This document shows, in pieces, positions 8,437 to 17,494 of a stretch of 64,000 bases of DNA. The notes under the pieces are model-generated. The model did no database searches. It saw only the letters and a list, made by a program, of their open reading frames with translations, and was not told the DNA's origin. Numbering within the stretch: position 1 is the stretch's first letter; the number at the start of each line of letters is the position of its first letter. Made by a program: the position numbers and the translations under genes. Origin of the DNA: CALNBC01 sp040768925 (GTDB taxonomy: Bacteria > Bacillota > Clostridia > Christensenellales > CALWSW01); the NCBI GenBank assembly GCA_040768925.1, contig JAXGLZ010000001.1:943677-1007676 (forward strand), written 5' to 3'.

Positions 8437-9750
8437 ATGCGCGCGGTTGACATCATACTGAAAAAGAGATACGGCCATGAGCTGACGGCGGCGGAGATCC
8501 GCTTCGTCGTTTCCGGCTGCGTAACCGGGGAAGTTCCGGATTACCAGCTTTCCGCCCTGCTTATGGCCATCTGTTTTCAGGGGATGAGCAAATCGGAAAC
8601 AGCGGAGCTCACCATGGCCATGGAGCATTCGGGGGAGGTGGTGGACCTTTCAGAGATCCCGGGGATCAAGGTCGACAAGCATTCCACCGGCGGCGTGGGG
8701 GACACGACGACGCTGATCCTCGCGCCCCTGGTCGCGGCCTGCGGCGTGCCCGTGGCCAAGATGAGCGGCCGGGGCCTCGGGCATACCGGCGGCACCCTTG
8801 ACAAACTGGAATCCGTCACCGGCGTGCGGGTGGATCTGGATACGGAAACCTTCCTCCGCACGGTCAGGCGAACCGGCCTGGCGGTCATCGGCCAATCCGC
8901 GAGCCTGGTTCCAGCGGATAAGATCCTCTATGCCCTGCGGGACGTTACCGGCACCGTGGACAGCATTCCCCTCATCGCCTCCAGCATCATGAGCAAAAAG
9001 CTCGCCGCCGGCAGCGACGCCATCGTGCTGGACGTCAAGACCGGCTCCGGCGCCTTCATGAAGGACCCGAAGGATGCAATGACGCTTGCTCGGGTGATGG
9101 TGGAAATCGGCGATTCCGTGGGAAAGCGCACCGTGGCGCTGATCACGGACATGAGCCAGCCCCTTGGCCGCGCCGTGGGGAACGCTTTGGAGCTTCGGGA
9201 GGCGATCCTCGCCCTGCAAGGAAAGATCCCCGAGGACGACAACCTGATGAAGGTCGCCCTTGCCCTTGGTGAAAGGATGCTGCTGCTCGGCAAAGCGGCA
9301 AAAAGCGCGGAAGAAGCGCGGGCAAAGCTGCTCGATGCGAAAAACAGCGGCGCAGGCCTGGAAAAGCTCAAAGAGCTGCTTATCGCCCTTGGAGGAGACG
9401 GCCGCTGCTGCGACTCGCCGGACGATCTGCTGACCGCAAGGCTGGTCATTCCCCTGCGGGCGGAGAAGGGCGGATTCGTTTGCGCCATGGACACCCTTGC
9501 GATCGGCGAGGCCTCGCTGCTGCTCGGCGCGGGAAGGAGCAAAAAGACGGATGTGATCGACCCGGGGGTGGGCATCGTCTTTGCCGTTCGGCTGGGCGAG
9601 CGCGTGGAAGCGGGGGAGGAGATCGCGACGGTTTACGCAAACGATGAAACCAGGGCGCAATCCGCGATAAAGCTGCTGAAAGAAGCGGTAACGATCGAAA
9701 CGACACCGCCCAAAGCGCTTCCGCCGCTGATTTACGGCAGCGCGGAATGA
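8437..9750 (+). CDS. pdp: Pyrimidine-nucleoside phosphorylase
   Basis: Phosphorolysis of thymidine/uridine to free base plus (deoxy)ribose-1-phosphate in nucleoside salvage. The 437-aa protein carries the family's phosphate- and nucleoside-binding motif VDKHSTGGVGDTTTL, the stretch KMSGRGLGHTGGTLDKLE, and a C-terminal pyrimidine phosphorylase domain (YANDETRAQSAIKLL). The frame opens at 8353, but the ATG at 8437 gives the usual start (MRAVDIILKK) behind a purine-rich ribosome site, so the 28-residue extension is discarded. It is monocistronic and upstream of tRNA-Leu. Confidence 0.94.
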   Translation: MRAVDIILKKRYGHELTAAEIRFVVSGCVTGEVPDYQLSALLMAICFQGMSKSETAELTMAMEHSGEVVDLSEIPGIKVDKHSTGGVGDTTTLILAPLVAACGVPVAKMSGRGLGHTGGTLDKLESVTGVRVDLDTETFLRTVRRTGLAVIGQSASLVPADKILYALRDVTGTVDSIPLIASSIMSKKLAAGSDAIVLDVKTGSGAFMKDPKDAMTLARVMVEIGDSVGKRTVALITDMSQPLGRAVGNALELREAILALQGKIPEDDNLMKVALALGERMLLLGKAAKSAEEARAKLLDAKNSGAGLEKLKELLIALGGDGRCCDSPDDLLTARLVIPLRAEKGGFVCAMDTLAIGEASLLLGAGRSKKTDVIDPGVGIVFAVRLGERVEAGEEIATVYANDETRAQSAIKLLKEAVTIETTPPKALPPLIYGSAE

Positions 9751-9930
9751 TGCCCGAAGACCAGGCCGAAAGGAGCGCCGCCGGCCAAAGACGCGGAAAA
9801 AAACCGGCTTTTCGCGCAGAAAAATCCAAAAAGCGGGGGGAAAAGAAACGGTCGGCAAAAACCGGCCGAAAGCGTTTTTCAGCATTGGCGAAAACCTTCT
9901 GACGCCCGCGCTTTGGCAGCGGTATTCCGC

Positions 9931-9959
9931 TTGTAAAAGAACGATCCTTATGGCATACT
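9931..9959 (+). promoter_or_regulatory. tRNA-Leu promoter
   Basis: TTGTAA (9931-9936), 17 bp, CATACT (9954-9959), ending 10 bases before the mature tRNA 5' end. Confidence 0.65.
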
Positions 9960-9969
9960 TATACTTGCC

Positions 9970-10052
9970 GCGCGTGTGGTGGAACGGCATACACAACGGA
10001 CTTAAAATCCGTCGGGGAAACCTTGCGGGTTCGAATCCCGCCGCGCGCACCA
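9970..10052 (+). tRNA. tRNA-Leu (anticodon TAA)
   Basis: An 83-nt class II tRNA with encoded CCA at 10050-10052. The acceptor arms pair (GCGCGTG with CGCGCGC, one G-U). The anticodon loop CTTAAAA gives TAA, there is a long variable arm, and the T-loop TTCGAAT sits in a GCGGG/CCCGC stem. Confidence 0.97.
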
Positions 10053-10061
10053 TATAAGAAA

Positions 10062-10097
10062 CAAGTAACCGCGCAGGTTTGCGCGGTTCTTGCTTTT
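10062..10097 (+). terminator. Terminator after tRNA-Leu
   Basis: AACCGCGC (10067-10074) pairs with GCGCGGTT (10081-10088), followed by CTTGCTTTTA. Confidence 0.75.
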
Positions 10098-10308
10098 AGG
10101 GTTCACGATACGGGTTTAAGGCTTTCAATGCTGCCGGACTATTCTCGTTTATTTTCATTTTACTCTGGCAATATACTTTGACAAGCAAAATAATTTTTTA
10201 CATGGGGTTATAGCCTATGGTGCTCTCGCTCAACAGTACGCGCCGGCAACAAAGTCTGGCGGCGGCTTTGGCGCAGTGGGATGGATCCGGGAAACAAAGA
10301 AGTTTTGA

Positions 10309-11445
10309 TTACGCCAATCCCCAAATGGTCAGGCCTGCGGTTTCTTCAATGTCAGGGGCGAAAATAATATCCCCATCGCTGATCAAAATCCAAACCTGAG
10401 TGTTATCCTCATTAATCGATATCGCGTCTATAAAAAGGAGCGGGGTTGGGCTGTTGAGCAAAATCGTATTGGAAACAGCTTTTTTACCATTTACCACAAT
10501 AGAGAGCGTTGCTTTTTTACCATTCACAACATTAGCCGCATATATTTTACAGTTAAAGACGTATTTGCCCGTCCGGGAAAGGGTAAATATCCCATCATTA
10601 TTATAATTTATGAACGCGCTGCTGTTGGAAATTTCCGCATTCAATTTTAGAACTGTACCCGACGCAGCGATACGTTCCGCTTGCTCTGCAGGGTAAACCA
10701 GCGAATATTGCGCGGTTAACAGCGAAGCGGCCGGTCCGGCCGGACCGGCCGGTCCCGGATAACCCCGCTCACCTTGCGGACCCTGCGGCCCTTGGCAGCC
10801 CCTGGCTCCTTGCGGACCTTGCGGGCCCATAACGCCTGCGGGGCCTTGCGGCCCCATCATACCCGGCGGCCCTTCCGGTCCCAGCTCACCTTGCGGACCT
10901 TCCGGACCCGCGGGACCCGGGCATCCCATAGGCCCAACATCGCCTTGCGGACCAAGGGGACCTTGCGGGCCCTGCGGACCGGGCGGGCCGGGATTCCCTT
11001 TGGGTCCGAGCGGCCCTTGGCAGCCTGGATCCCCTTGTGGTCCGGCATCACCGCGGGGGCCTTGATCACCTTTGGGACCAGGTAGCCCTTGCGTCCCCTG
11101 CGGACCGGGCGGGCCGGGATTCCCTTTGGGTCCGAGCGGCCCTTGGCAGCCTGGATCTCCTTGTGGTCCGGCATCACCGCGGGGGCCTTGATCACCTTTG
11201 GGACCAGGTAGCCCTTGCGTCCCCTGCGGTCCTGGCGGACCCTTACATCCCGGAGGACCTGGCGGGCCCTTACATCCCGGGGGACCTGGCGGACCCTTAC
11301 ATCCCGGAGGACCTGGCGGACCGGTTTGTCCTGTACAGCCAGGGGAACAACGGCGATTTGGTCGTATCATCCCACATACGGGACAATTCGGATCGCCGCA
11401 TTTATTCTGTTTTTTTATTTGGTTATTGCCAACATAATGATTCAA
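10309..11445 (-). CDS. Collagen-like (Gly-X-Y) exosporium-type protein, BclA-like
   Basis: A likely spore-surface filament protein. A short Cys-rich N-terminus (CGDPNCPVCG) leads into about 65 Gly-X-Y triplets with no proline hydroxylation signal, then a ~135-aa globular C-terminal domain (YSLVYPAEQ through VWILISDGDIIF) of TNF/C1q-like character, as in BclA trimers. The frame opens at a TTG at 11466, but an AAGGAG site (ending next to an ATG at 11454) is best spaced for TTG at 11445; 11454 and 11466 remain possible. Internal DNA repeats suggest length variation. The neighbour is a decayed glycosyltransferase, which fits because such proteins are usually glycosylated. Confidence 0.88.
   Translation of the reverse strand: MNHYVGNNQIKKQNKCGDPNCPVCGMIRPNRRCSPGCTGQTGPPGPPGCKGPPGPPGCKGPPGPPGCKGPPGPQGTQGLPGPKGDQGPRGDAGPQGDPGCQGPLGPKGNPGPPGPQGTQGLPGPKGDQGPRGDAGPQGDPGCQGPLGPKGNPGPPGPQGPQGPLGPQGDVGPMGCPGPAGPEGPQGELGPEGPPGMMGPQGPAGVMGPQGPQGARGCQGPQGPQGERGYPGPAGPAGPAASLLTAQYSLVYPAEQAERIAASGTVLKLNAEISNSSAFINYNNDGIFTLSRTGKYVFNCKIYAANVVNGKKATLSIVVNGKKAVSNTILLNSPTPLLFIDAISINEDNTQVWILISDGDIIFAPDIEETAGLTIWGLA
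10971..11222 (-). repeat. Tandem 126-bp duplication within the collagen region
   Basis: Two adjacent 126-bp copies (10971-11096 and 11097-11222) are nearly identical, with one difference seen (ATCCCCTTG versus ATCTCCTTG). Each encodes 14 Gly-X-Y triplets. Just beyond, at ~11230-11320, a shorter 27-bp unit encoding GPPGPPGCK repeats three times. Confidence 0.93.
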
Positions 11446-11659
11446 CCAATTCATCTCCTTTTCCAAGGATTTCTGCGGGAAATCCCAGACCGCTAAGTGT
11501 AAGGGTCAGCGCTCGCTGATCATGAAAAATTCTCCTCGCATCATGATATTTTTGCGTTTTCCGACGAACACACTTTGAAGACCGCAAAGGAGTAACGCAA
11601 CCGCCTAAGCATGAAATTTTAACCCTTTTCCCGCCTAGCGAAAAATTCCCGGTTTTTGC

Positions 11660-12028
11660 GTACCACCGGGCTATCTGGCTTAAAGACCGCCGCTTGCCGT
11701 GTTCGCCAAAGCTTGCGCTGTATTTCATCGTGACGGTATCAATATCCGGTAACAGGTCCTTTTTGAGTGCCGTCAACTTTTGAAGGTCTTCCGGCAGCCG
11801 TATATCATCGGCGTCCAGCCACATCTGATATTGCATTTGGCCTTTTCATACACGGCGTGTAAACTTCCCAGCGGTTTTCACCGTTTCGCCGGTCGAGCCG
11901 GTGTCCATGATGATGATTTCACCCACTGCTTCTTTCAAGGTATTCAAACAGCGTGGTAAAATCGCCTCCTCATTTTTGATGATCATACATAGGCTGATGG
12001 TTATCAGCAGACCGGTCCTCCCGCTCAT
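11660..12028 (-). pseudogene. Broken family-2 glycosyltransferase
   Basis: The N-terminal part (about 12028-11850) reads TISLCMIIKNEE, LPRCLNTLKEAVGEIIIMDTGST, which is the GT2 nucleotide-sugar fold. It stops at RRV. A second frame from 11836 resumes with QYQMWLDADDIRLPEDLQKL, the DXD region. Intact relatives have about 20 residues between these (a FEWxDDFAxARN stretch), so there is an internal deletion plus frameshift. The sequence after about 11660 is no longer GT2-like, so the 3' part is lost too. It lies between two collagen-like genes and was probably their glycosylation enzyme. Confidence 0.8.
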
Positions 12029-12200
12029 TTCGTTCTCGGAGGGGCGCTTCTGGCGTTTCTCCCCCAGATAAAGAAAAAGGGGTGGGTGCTTACTACTCAG
12101 CACATGCCTCTTTACTAAAATATGTAAACCATCTTCGTACGGTTCATATTTGCAGGAAACCCAATTTGTTTCTTTTTTTGTGTCTATATATTCTCCTTAA

Positions 12201-12209
12201 CATACTATA
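12201..12209 (+). promoter_or_regulatory. Possible sigma-K-type -10 element
   Basis: CATACTATA matches the mother-cell sigma-K -10 pattern CATAnnnTA, as expected for an exosporium gene. No convincing AC-type -35 element was found at the right spacing. Confidence 0.4.
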
Positions 12210-12271
12210 TCAAAGGAGGGCGTTGTCATTTACAGCGAAACCTCCCAATACTTTTGAAAGGACATGTTTAA

Positions 12272-13522
12272 ATGCAGAACAATTACGATAGAGGTTTATC
12301 CGATTTCCAGTATAACCCGAATAACAGTTGTGAGTGTATGCCGTCACAATCCGGATGCAGTGGCCCTTCCGACTCTCAAAGGACGCAAGGACCTCCCGGC
12401 CCGCAGGGGCCAACGGGCCCGAGAGGCCCGAAAGGTGATCCTGGCTGCCCCGGCCCGAAAGGTGACACTGGCTATCCTGGACCACAAGGGCAACAAGGAA
12501 TGATTGGGCCTGAGGGACCGAGGGGTCCTAAAGGCATCCAGGGTGATCAGGGGCCGAAAGGCGACCAGGGCTGCCCCGGCCCGGTAGGCCCGCGCGGACC
12601 ACAGGGGCAAATTGGCCCCCAAGGACCGCAGGGTGTTCGCGGCGATGTCGGCCCCCAGGGCGATCCCGGTTGTCAAGGCGCCATCGGTCCGCGAGGTAAT
12701 CCCGGTCCCGCCGGCCCCCAAGGCATACCAGGTTCCATTGGGCCAAAGGGAGATACAGGCCCCGCCGGCCCTCGGGGAGAAGCCGGCCCCGAAGGACTGC
12801 AAGGACCGCAGGGAACAGTCGGTCCCGCCGGGCCTATAGGGCCGGAAGGTTCAGTCGGTCCCATGGGTCCGCAAGGTCCGCAAGGCGACAGAGGCTGTCA
12901 GGGCCCCGAAGGGCCGCAAGGTATTCAGGGCGATATTGGCCCCGCTGGTCCGCAGGGTGATATTGGCCCCGCTGGTCCGCAGGGTGATATTGGCCCCGCT
13001 GGTCCTGCGGGTAACGGAGCGATTATTCCGTTTGCGTCCGGCACACCTGTTGCTTTAGCCACCGTAATCGGAGGATTGCTTAACACCTCCAGCGCAGTAG
13101 GATTCGGCCTCAACCTTCCCGGCATCTCCGCTGCCAGTGGAACAATCAGTCTGCTGGGACTGACGAACTATGCATTCTCCATGCCCAGGGATGGGATTAT
13201 CACCTCCTTGGCCGGTTATTTGAGCATCACTGCAGGACTCAGCCTAATTGGCTCGACTGTAACGGTAACGGCTCAGTTGTTCCAATCCACTACACCTAAC
13301 AACACCTTCGTTGCGGTGCCGGGTGCAGTGGTCACACTGGCACCTTCCCTAACGGGATTGATTTCTATCGGCGATGTCAGCAGCGGGGTCAACACTGGGC
13401 TGAGCATTCCCGTCACTGCAGGGACCAGGTTGCTTTTGGTATTCTCCGCAGAGGTTACGGGTGGTCTTGATTTGGGAGCCGCCATCGCAGGCTATGCCAG
13501 TGCCGGTCTTGGCATTTCCTAA
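12272..13522 (+). CDS. Collagen-like exosporium protein, BclB-related
   Basis: A 416-aa spore-surface protein. The N-terminus has a Cys motif (NNSCECMPSQSGCSG). About 80 Gly-X-Y triplets occupy residues ~38-247. The ~165-aa C-terminal domain (IIPFASGTPVALATV, FAFSMPRDG-like FSMPRDGIITSLAGYLS, QLFQSTTPNNTF, GTRLLLVFSAEV, AGYASAGLGIS) matches the BclB-type exosporium C-terminal family. The ATG at 12272 follows a GAAAGGA site. It diverges from the other collagen-like gene; together they suggest an exosporium nap assembled late in sporulation. Confidence 0.93.
   Translation: MQNNYDRGLSDFQYNPNNSCECMPSQSGCSGPSDSQRTQGPPGPQGPTGPRGPKGDPGCPGPKGDTGYPGPQGQQGMIGPEGPRGPKGIQGDQGPKGDQGCPGPVGPRGPQGQIGPQGPQGVRGDVGPQGDPGCQGAIGPRGNPGPAGPQGIPGSIGPKGDTGPAGPRGEAGPEGLQGPQGTVGPAGPIGPEGSVGPMGPQGPQGDRGCQGPEGPQGIQGDIGPAGPQGDIGPAGPQGDIGPAGPAGNGAIIPFASGTPVALATVIGGLLNTSSAVGFGLNLPGISAASGTISLLGLTNYAFSMPRDGIITSLAGYLSITAGLSLIGSTVTVTAQLFQSTTPNNTFVAVPGAVVTLAPSLTGLISIGDVSSGVNTGLSIPVTAGTRLLLVFSAEVTGGLDLGAAIAGYASAGLGIS
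12932..13009 (+). repeat. 27-bp tandem repeat in the collagen region
   Basis: Three copies of a 27-bp unit start at 12932, 12959 and 12986 and encode DIGPAGPQG; the third diverges at its end. The identity at DNA level points to recent slippage or recombination. Confidence 0.93.
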
Positions 13523-13556
13523 GGAGTTTATAAAGCGACCTTACAACCGTTTCTTT

Positions 13557-13630
13557 TCAAAACAGCAACGCTGTTTTGAATAAATCGCAGCATAGGCGGG
13601 GCGTCTGTTTGCAGACGTCCCGTTTCCCTT
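13557..13630 (+). terminator. Two hairpins after the BclB-like gene
   Basis: AAAACAGC/GCTGTTTT (13557-13577) is followed by a second stem GGGCGTCTG/CAGACGTCCC (about 13599-13621) with a pyrimidine-rich tail. The second is the better terminator. Confidence 0.6.
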
Positions 13631-13709
13631 ATGCTGCCCATCAACAGCTTCCCGGTTTGCTGGACACGTTAAATGGCTGGTACAATAAAACCAGCAGGAG
13701 GCATTCATC

Positions 13710-13790
13710 ATGAAACAATGTGACAAGCGGTTTAAAGAACAAGCCGTCATTGCCGGCGTAGCAGGTCCGGAATTTCTAATAAAGCTATAA
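13710..13790 (+). pseudogene. 5' remnant of an IS3-family transposase orfA
   Basis: A good AGGAGG site precedes ATG at 13710. The 26 codons read MKQCDKRFKEQAV, the usual opening of IS3-family OrfA (an HTH_Tnp_1 start), then run into unrelated sequence and a stop. Only this head is present. Confidence 0.55.
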
Positions 13791-14026
13791 TGCCAAAAAC
13801 AATAAAATTAGCATACCAGGCCTCCTCCGACGCAATTTACACAGCACCGCCAATAATAACGTAATTAATGGCAGACCTGCTTCAAAGAGAGGGCATGAAC
13901 AGGCCAAGTCTTCCGGATCACTTCGAAATTTTCCGGAACGCTCTGAAAATTAATCAGCGACAGGATAATGACCAACATAAGGCGAATGTATATCGCTTGC
14001 ATCTATTTTGTGCCAATAACACATGC

Positions 14027-14055
14027 AAAAACCCTGTAATCACAACAGGGTTTTA
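14027..14055 (-). terminator. Terminator of the trkA-trkH operon
   Basis: AAAACCCTGT (14028-14037) pairs with ACAGGGTTTT (14045-14054) across a 7-nt loop, about 60 bases past the trkH stop. It has T-runs on both sides. Confidence 0.8.
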
Positions 14056-14117
14056 TCTATGCTTGGAACCGGGTTTTTCTCCAATTTTAAAAAAGCATGG
14101 GGGAGGATTAAATGGGT

Positions 14118-15569
14118 TCAGGCGCGTTTGCGCCAGGTAGAGGGCATGAAAAGGACGAGTACGGGATATAATTCCAGCCTTCCGGCAATCATTCCGACCG
14201 AGAGTAAGATCTTGGAAAATGCAGGCAGCCCCGCATAACTGAATGTTGGGCCGACCATCCCCAAGCCGGGGCCAATGTTATTGTAAGTTGCCGCAACCGC
14301 ACTGAAGGCGGTAAGAAAATCCGGAGCGTCCAGACAGAGCAGCAGGACAAGCCCGAAAAAAACGCCAATATAGATGACAAAATATCTGGCGATCGAACTC
14401 AGCGCAGATTTGTCCAGTATATTGCCGTCATATTTGACGCATACAACCTGATTGGGTTCTTTTGATTTGCGGATTTCGGCAAAAGCCGTTTTGATAAGGA
14501 CGCCTACTCTGGAAATTTTCAATCCCCCGGCTGTCGATCCGGCACATGCGCCAAAAAACATCAACAACAAAAGCACGGCATGTGAAAACACAGGCCATGA
14601 GCCAAAATCGACCGTGGAGTAGCCGGTTGTTGTCTGAACGGAGGAGACGGTGAAAAACACATCCCGGATCATGCGCGAAACGGAATCGTATTGCCCGGAA
14701 AGATTGATGCAGATCAAAACCACCGCAATGAGGACAATGGCCAAGTACCAGCGCAGTTCTTCATTTTTCAGAGCCTTTTTGGCCTGGCGGGCAAGGATAA
14801 AGTAATAGAGGTTAAAGTTTACCCCGAACGCAATCATTGCAACGCCAAGAACATAGTCGATGTAGGCGCTGTTGTAAAAGGCCACGCTCGTGCTCTTAAT
14901 GCCAAATCCGCCTGTGCCGGCCGCGCCGAAAGCATGCAGCGAAGCGTCAAACCAATCCATCCCGCCGAACATCAGCAGGATAATGAGCGTTGCTGTCATC
15001 GCTAAATAAATAATGTACAGAATACGGGCGGTATCCCTGAGTTTTGATACCAGCTTACCGAAAACCGGTCCTGGAACCTCCGCTTTCATGATATTGACAG
15101 ATCTTGGATTCGTGTTTGGCAGCAGCGCCAGGGCAAATACCAAAACGCCCATGCCGCCGATTAAATGCGTAAAGCTGCGCCAGAATAGCATGGAATGGCA
15201 CATGGCTTCCACATTGGTCAAAATGGAAGCCCCTGTTGTCGTGAATCCGCTGCTTGTTTCAAAGAAGGCGTCCACAAGCGACGGAATCTCGCCGCTGAAC
15301 ACAAAGGGAAGCCCCCCGAAAAACGACAAAAGAAACCATGACAAAGCCGCAATGACTAAGCCTTCCTTGGTGAACAGCCGCGTATTTTTGGGCTCTTTTA
15401 TCCCGGTTGCCAGCCCTGTTATCATCAATAGGGCAATGACAATGATGAAACTGCCGACGGACTTCAGGCTCTCTTGGTAAAACAAGCCTACGACAAGCGG
15501 AACAGTCATCAGTCCGGCTTCCACAAGCAGCATCCGCCCCAACACATACCTGACGATTCCCTTGTTCAT
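14118..15569 (-). CDS. trkH: TrkH/KtrB-family potassium channel subunit
   Basis: An integral membrane K+ translocation subunit of 483 aa with the fourfold M1-P-M2 architecture. The selectivity-filter regions are visible as TTTGAS (P1), GTGGFG (P2), TTTGYS (P3) and NIGPGLG (P4). The start overlaps the trkA stop by 4 bases, so the gating subunit is translated first and coupled. It ends about 60 bases before a bidirectional terminator. Confidence 0.95.
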   Translation of the reverse strand: MNKGIVRYVLGRMLLVEAGLMTVPLVVGLFYQESLKSVGSFIIVIALLMITGLATGIKEPKNTRLFTKEGLVIAALSWFLLSFFGGLPFVFSGEIPSLVDAFFETSSGFTTTGASILTNVEAMCHSMLFWRSFTHLIGGMGVLVFALALLPNTNPRSVNIMKAEVPGPVFGKLVSKLRDTARILYIIYLAMTATLIILLMFGGMDWFDASLHAFGAAGTGGFGIKSTSVAFYNSAYIDYVLGVAMIAFGVNFNLYYFILARQAKKALKNEELRWYLAIVLIAVVLICINLSGQYDSVSRMIRDVFFTVSSVQTTTGYSTVDFGSWPVFSHAVLLLLMFFGACAGSTAGGLKISRVGVLIKTAFAEIRKSKEPNQVVCVKYDGNILDKSALSSIARYFVIYIGVFFGLVLLLCLDAPDFLTAFSAVAATYNNIGPGLGMVGPTFSYAGLPAFSKILLSVGMIAGRLELYPVLVLFMPSTWRKRA

Positions 15570-16933
15570 TTTCTGGCCCCGGCTTCCAATAAGTCGTCGA
15601 TCTCTTCAATATTGTGTTCGGTCGTGACGGCGATCAAATGATCTCCCGGCCGTATCTCGTCATTGCCTGTCGGGAAAATCAACTGGTTTTTGCGCACAAT
15701 ATATGCAATAAGGATGTTTTTCTTCAGTTTCAGGGCGTTGAGCGGGATACCGGTGGCAAAGCTGTTTTTCAGCACTTCAAACTGAAGCGCCTCAACGCGT
15801 CCGTCAATGATGCGGTACATGGCCTCCACTTTTGACTCCAGCGTGTCGTTCAAGGCGCGAACAAAACGGGTGATCATATCAGACACAAGCCTTTTTGGCG
15901 TGACAATCGTCTGCAGCTCGCTATTATCGAAAATGTGGAGCAATTCCGTCCGGTTGACTTTGGTGATAATCTTGGGAACCTGCTGTTTCGCGGCATACAA
16001 AGAAGCGACCAGGTTTTCTTCATCGATTCCTGTCAGCGCGACAAAGCAGTCATAGTCGCTGATGTGCTGTTCCTGGAGAACAGTCGGATCGGTTCCGTCG
16101 CCCGTGATCACTTTTACTTTTGGAAAATCACCGGCCAATGCTTCGGTTATGGAATCGTCGTTTTCGATGACGCAAATATCCATCCCCAGGTGCCCGATGA
16201 TTTTCAACAAATACCTTGCGATCCGGTTGCCGCCGATAATCATCACCGAGCGGATCTTGCGGGTAACGCGGCCGGCTGCTTTGTAAATCGCGGCCAGATC
16301 GTTTATGGATCCGGTCACATGGAGCAAGTCGCCTTCTTGCAGAATAAAGCTTCCTTCCGGAATAAAAACGTCCTCCCCGCGCTGAACAACACAGACCAGA
16401 ACCATGCCGTAAGCCGCGCGGAATTGGTTCAGCTGCATTCCATTCAGCGAACTGCCTTTGGCTACCCGGATTTCGACCATTTGAACGCGGCCGCCTGCAA
16501 ACGTTTCGATACCAAGCGCAGACGGGAAACGAACACTGAGCGCGATGGCCCTTGCCGCCTCAAGTTCGGGATTGATCATCAGTGAAATTCCAAGATTCTC
16601 CCGGACGAATTCAAGATTACTTGCATATTCCGGATTCCGGACGCGGGCCAAAGTTTTCTTCGCGCCCAGCTTGTGGGCAATGATGGCCGCGATTATGTTG
16701 ATTTCATCCGATGCCGTAACGGCAATAAATACGTCGCAGCCGGGGACGCCTGCTTCGCGCTGCAAATTCACATTGGCGCCATTGCCGACCATTCCGGCAA
16801 TATCCGCTGAACCGATCAAATGGTCAACAACCCTTGCATTCTCATCGATAACGGCAACGTCATGTTTTGCGTTGGACAGATCGATGCAAAGCGCCCCTCC
16901 AATTTTTCCTCCGCCAACAATTACAATCTTCAA
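15566..16933 (-). CDS. trkA: Trk system potassium uptake regulatory protein TrkA
   Basis: A peripheral NAD(H)-binding gating ring for TrkH. Two RCK units are present: Rossmann GGGKIGGAL near the N-terminus and GGNRIARYLLKIIGHLG near the middle, each followed by a TrkA_C domain. The open frame extends to a TTG at 16951, but TTG at 16933 has GGAGG 8 bases upstream and gives the standard beginning (KIVIVGGGKIG). At 455 aa it is the full two-domain form, unlike the short KtrA. Confidence 0.95.
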   Translation of the reverse strand: MKIVIVGGGKIGGALCIDLSNAKHDVAVIDENARVVDHLIGSADIAGMVGNGANVNLQREAGVPGCDVFIAVTASDEINIIAAIIAHKLGAKKTLARVRNPEYASNLEFVRENLGISLMINPELEAARAIALSVRFPSALGIETFAGGRVQMVEIRVAKGSSLNGMQLNQFRAAYGMVLVCVVQRGEDVFIPEGSFILQEGDLLHVTGSINDLAAIYKAAGRVTRKIRSVMIIGGNRIARYLLKIIGHLGMDICVIENDDSITEALAGDFPKVKVITGDGTDPTVLQEQHISDYDCFVALTGIDEENLVASLYAAKQQVPKIITKVNRTELLHIFDNSELQTIVTPKRLVSDMITRFVRALNDTLESKVEAMYRIIDGRVEALQFEVLKNSFATGIPLNALKLKKNILIAYIVRKNQLIFPTGNDEIRPGDHLIAVTTEHNIEEIDDLLEAGARK

Positions 16934-17077
16934 GGATTCGGCCTCCGGCAATACTTTTTATCTGGGTCCATTTGCAGTGATTTCAGCAAAAGCGGCGGGG
17001 ATATCATGAACGGACCCGGCCAGGTACAACAAATAACCCGTCTAAATCTATAAACGTTCAACGGGTTGCCGATAAGG

Positions 17078-17095
17078 GATCCTCCGTTGAGGATC
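17078..17095. other. Perfect inverted repeat in the trkA leader
   Basis: GATCCTC (17078-17084) and GAGGATC (17089-17095) flank CGTT. It lies in the leader between the probable trkA promoter and the start codon. A second complementary pair (AACCCGT / ACGGGTT) lies next to it, so the leader is structured. I could not match it to a known riboswitch. Confidence 0.5.
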
Positions 17096-17145
17096 ATATG
17101 CTCGCTTTATGCCAAAGGGATAGAAAACTTCAGAAATTATGTCTT

Positions 17146-17154
17146 ATTGTAGCA
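17146..17154 (-). promoter_or_regulatory. Probable extended -10 promoter of trkA-trkH
   Basis: Leftward TGCTACAAT (extended -10, TACAAT at 17151-17146); the -35 region is weak. It would give a leader of about 200 nt before trkA. Confidence 0.45.
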
Positions 17155-17441
17155 TAGAACCGAAGATAGATAAAGTGGGATTGAAGTACTTTTTATGCTT
17201 TCATCTAATAGGGCAAATGAAGCAATGGTGCAAGAGGGATCGCGATCGTTCCAGATGTCCCGAAAGGCTGTGCTTGGGCGCCGCCAAAGATTTTTTATAT
17301 GGCGCAAAGGCATAAGAACACGGAAGTAAGAACAGGCCATTTACCGCGACTATAAATCGGAGCCCGTAGAATATCCGCGATTTATGGCGCGCGGCTGTTT
17401 CTTCCGCAGTCACCGATGATCGCGTGCAGGTGTGAATGCAT

Positions 17442-17470
17442 TTGACAGATCTTTTTACATGACTTAAAGT
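17442..17470 (+). promoter_or_regulatory. Promoter of the first YhfZ-family regulator
   Basis: TTGACA (17442-17447), 17 bp, TAAAGT (17465-17470), 24 bases before the ATG. Between 17155 and 17441 I see no gene and no further signal. Confidence 0.6.
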
Positions 17471-17494
17471 AATTTGGGAAAGGACGGATAAAAA

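Noticed and set aside
10971..11330. Regular repeats that could suggest a CRISPR array
   Set aside because: The repeats are contiguous and multiples of three inside a collagen-like gene, with no unique spacers. No cas gene is in the window.
10774..11519. Several rightward frames across the collagen-like gene
   Set aside because: They arise from the repetitive Gly-X-Y coding sequence read on the other strand, giving low-complexity products.
13868..14140. A rightward 90-residue frame downstream of the BclB-like gene
   Set aside because: It runs through the trkH operon terminator and into the antisense of trkH; no family is recognised.
16934..17145. A c-di-AMP (ydaO) riboswitch upstream of trkA
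   Set aside because: Pieces such as GTTGCCGA and GGAGG occur, but the conserved core order is not present on either strand. It was left as an unassigned structured leader.
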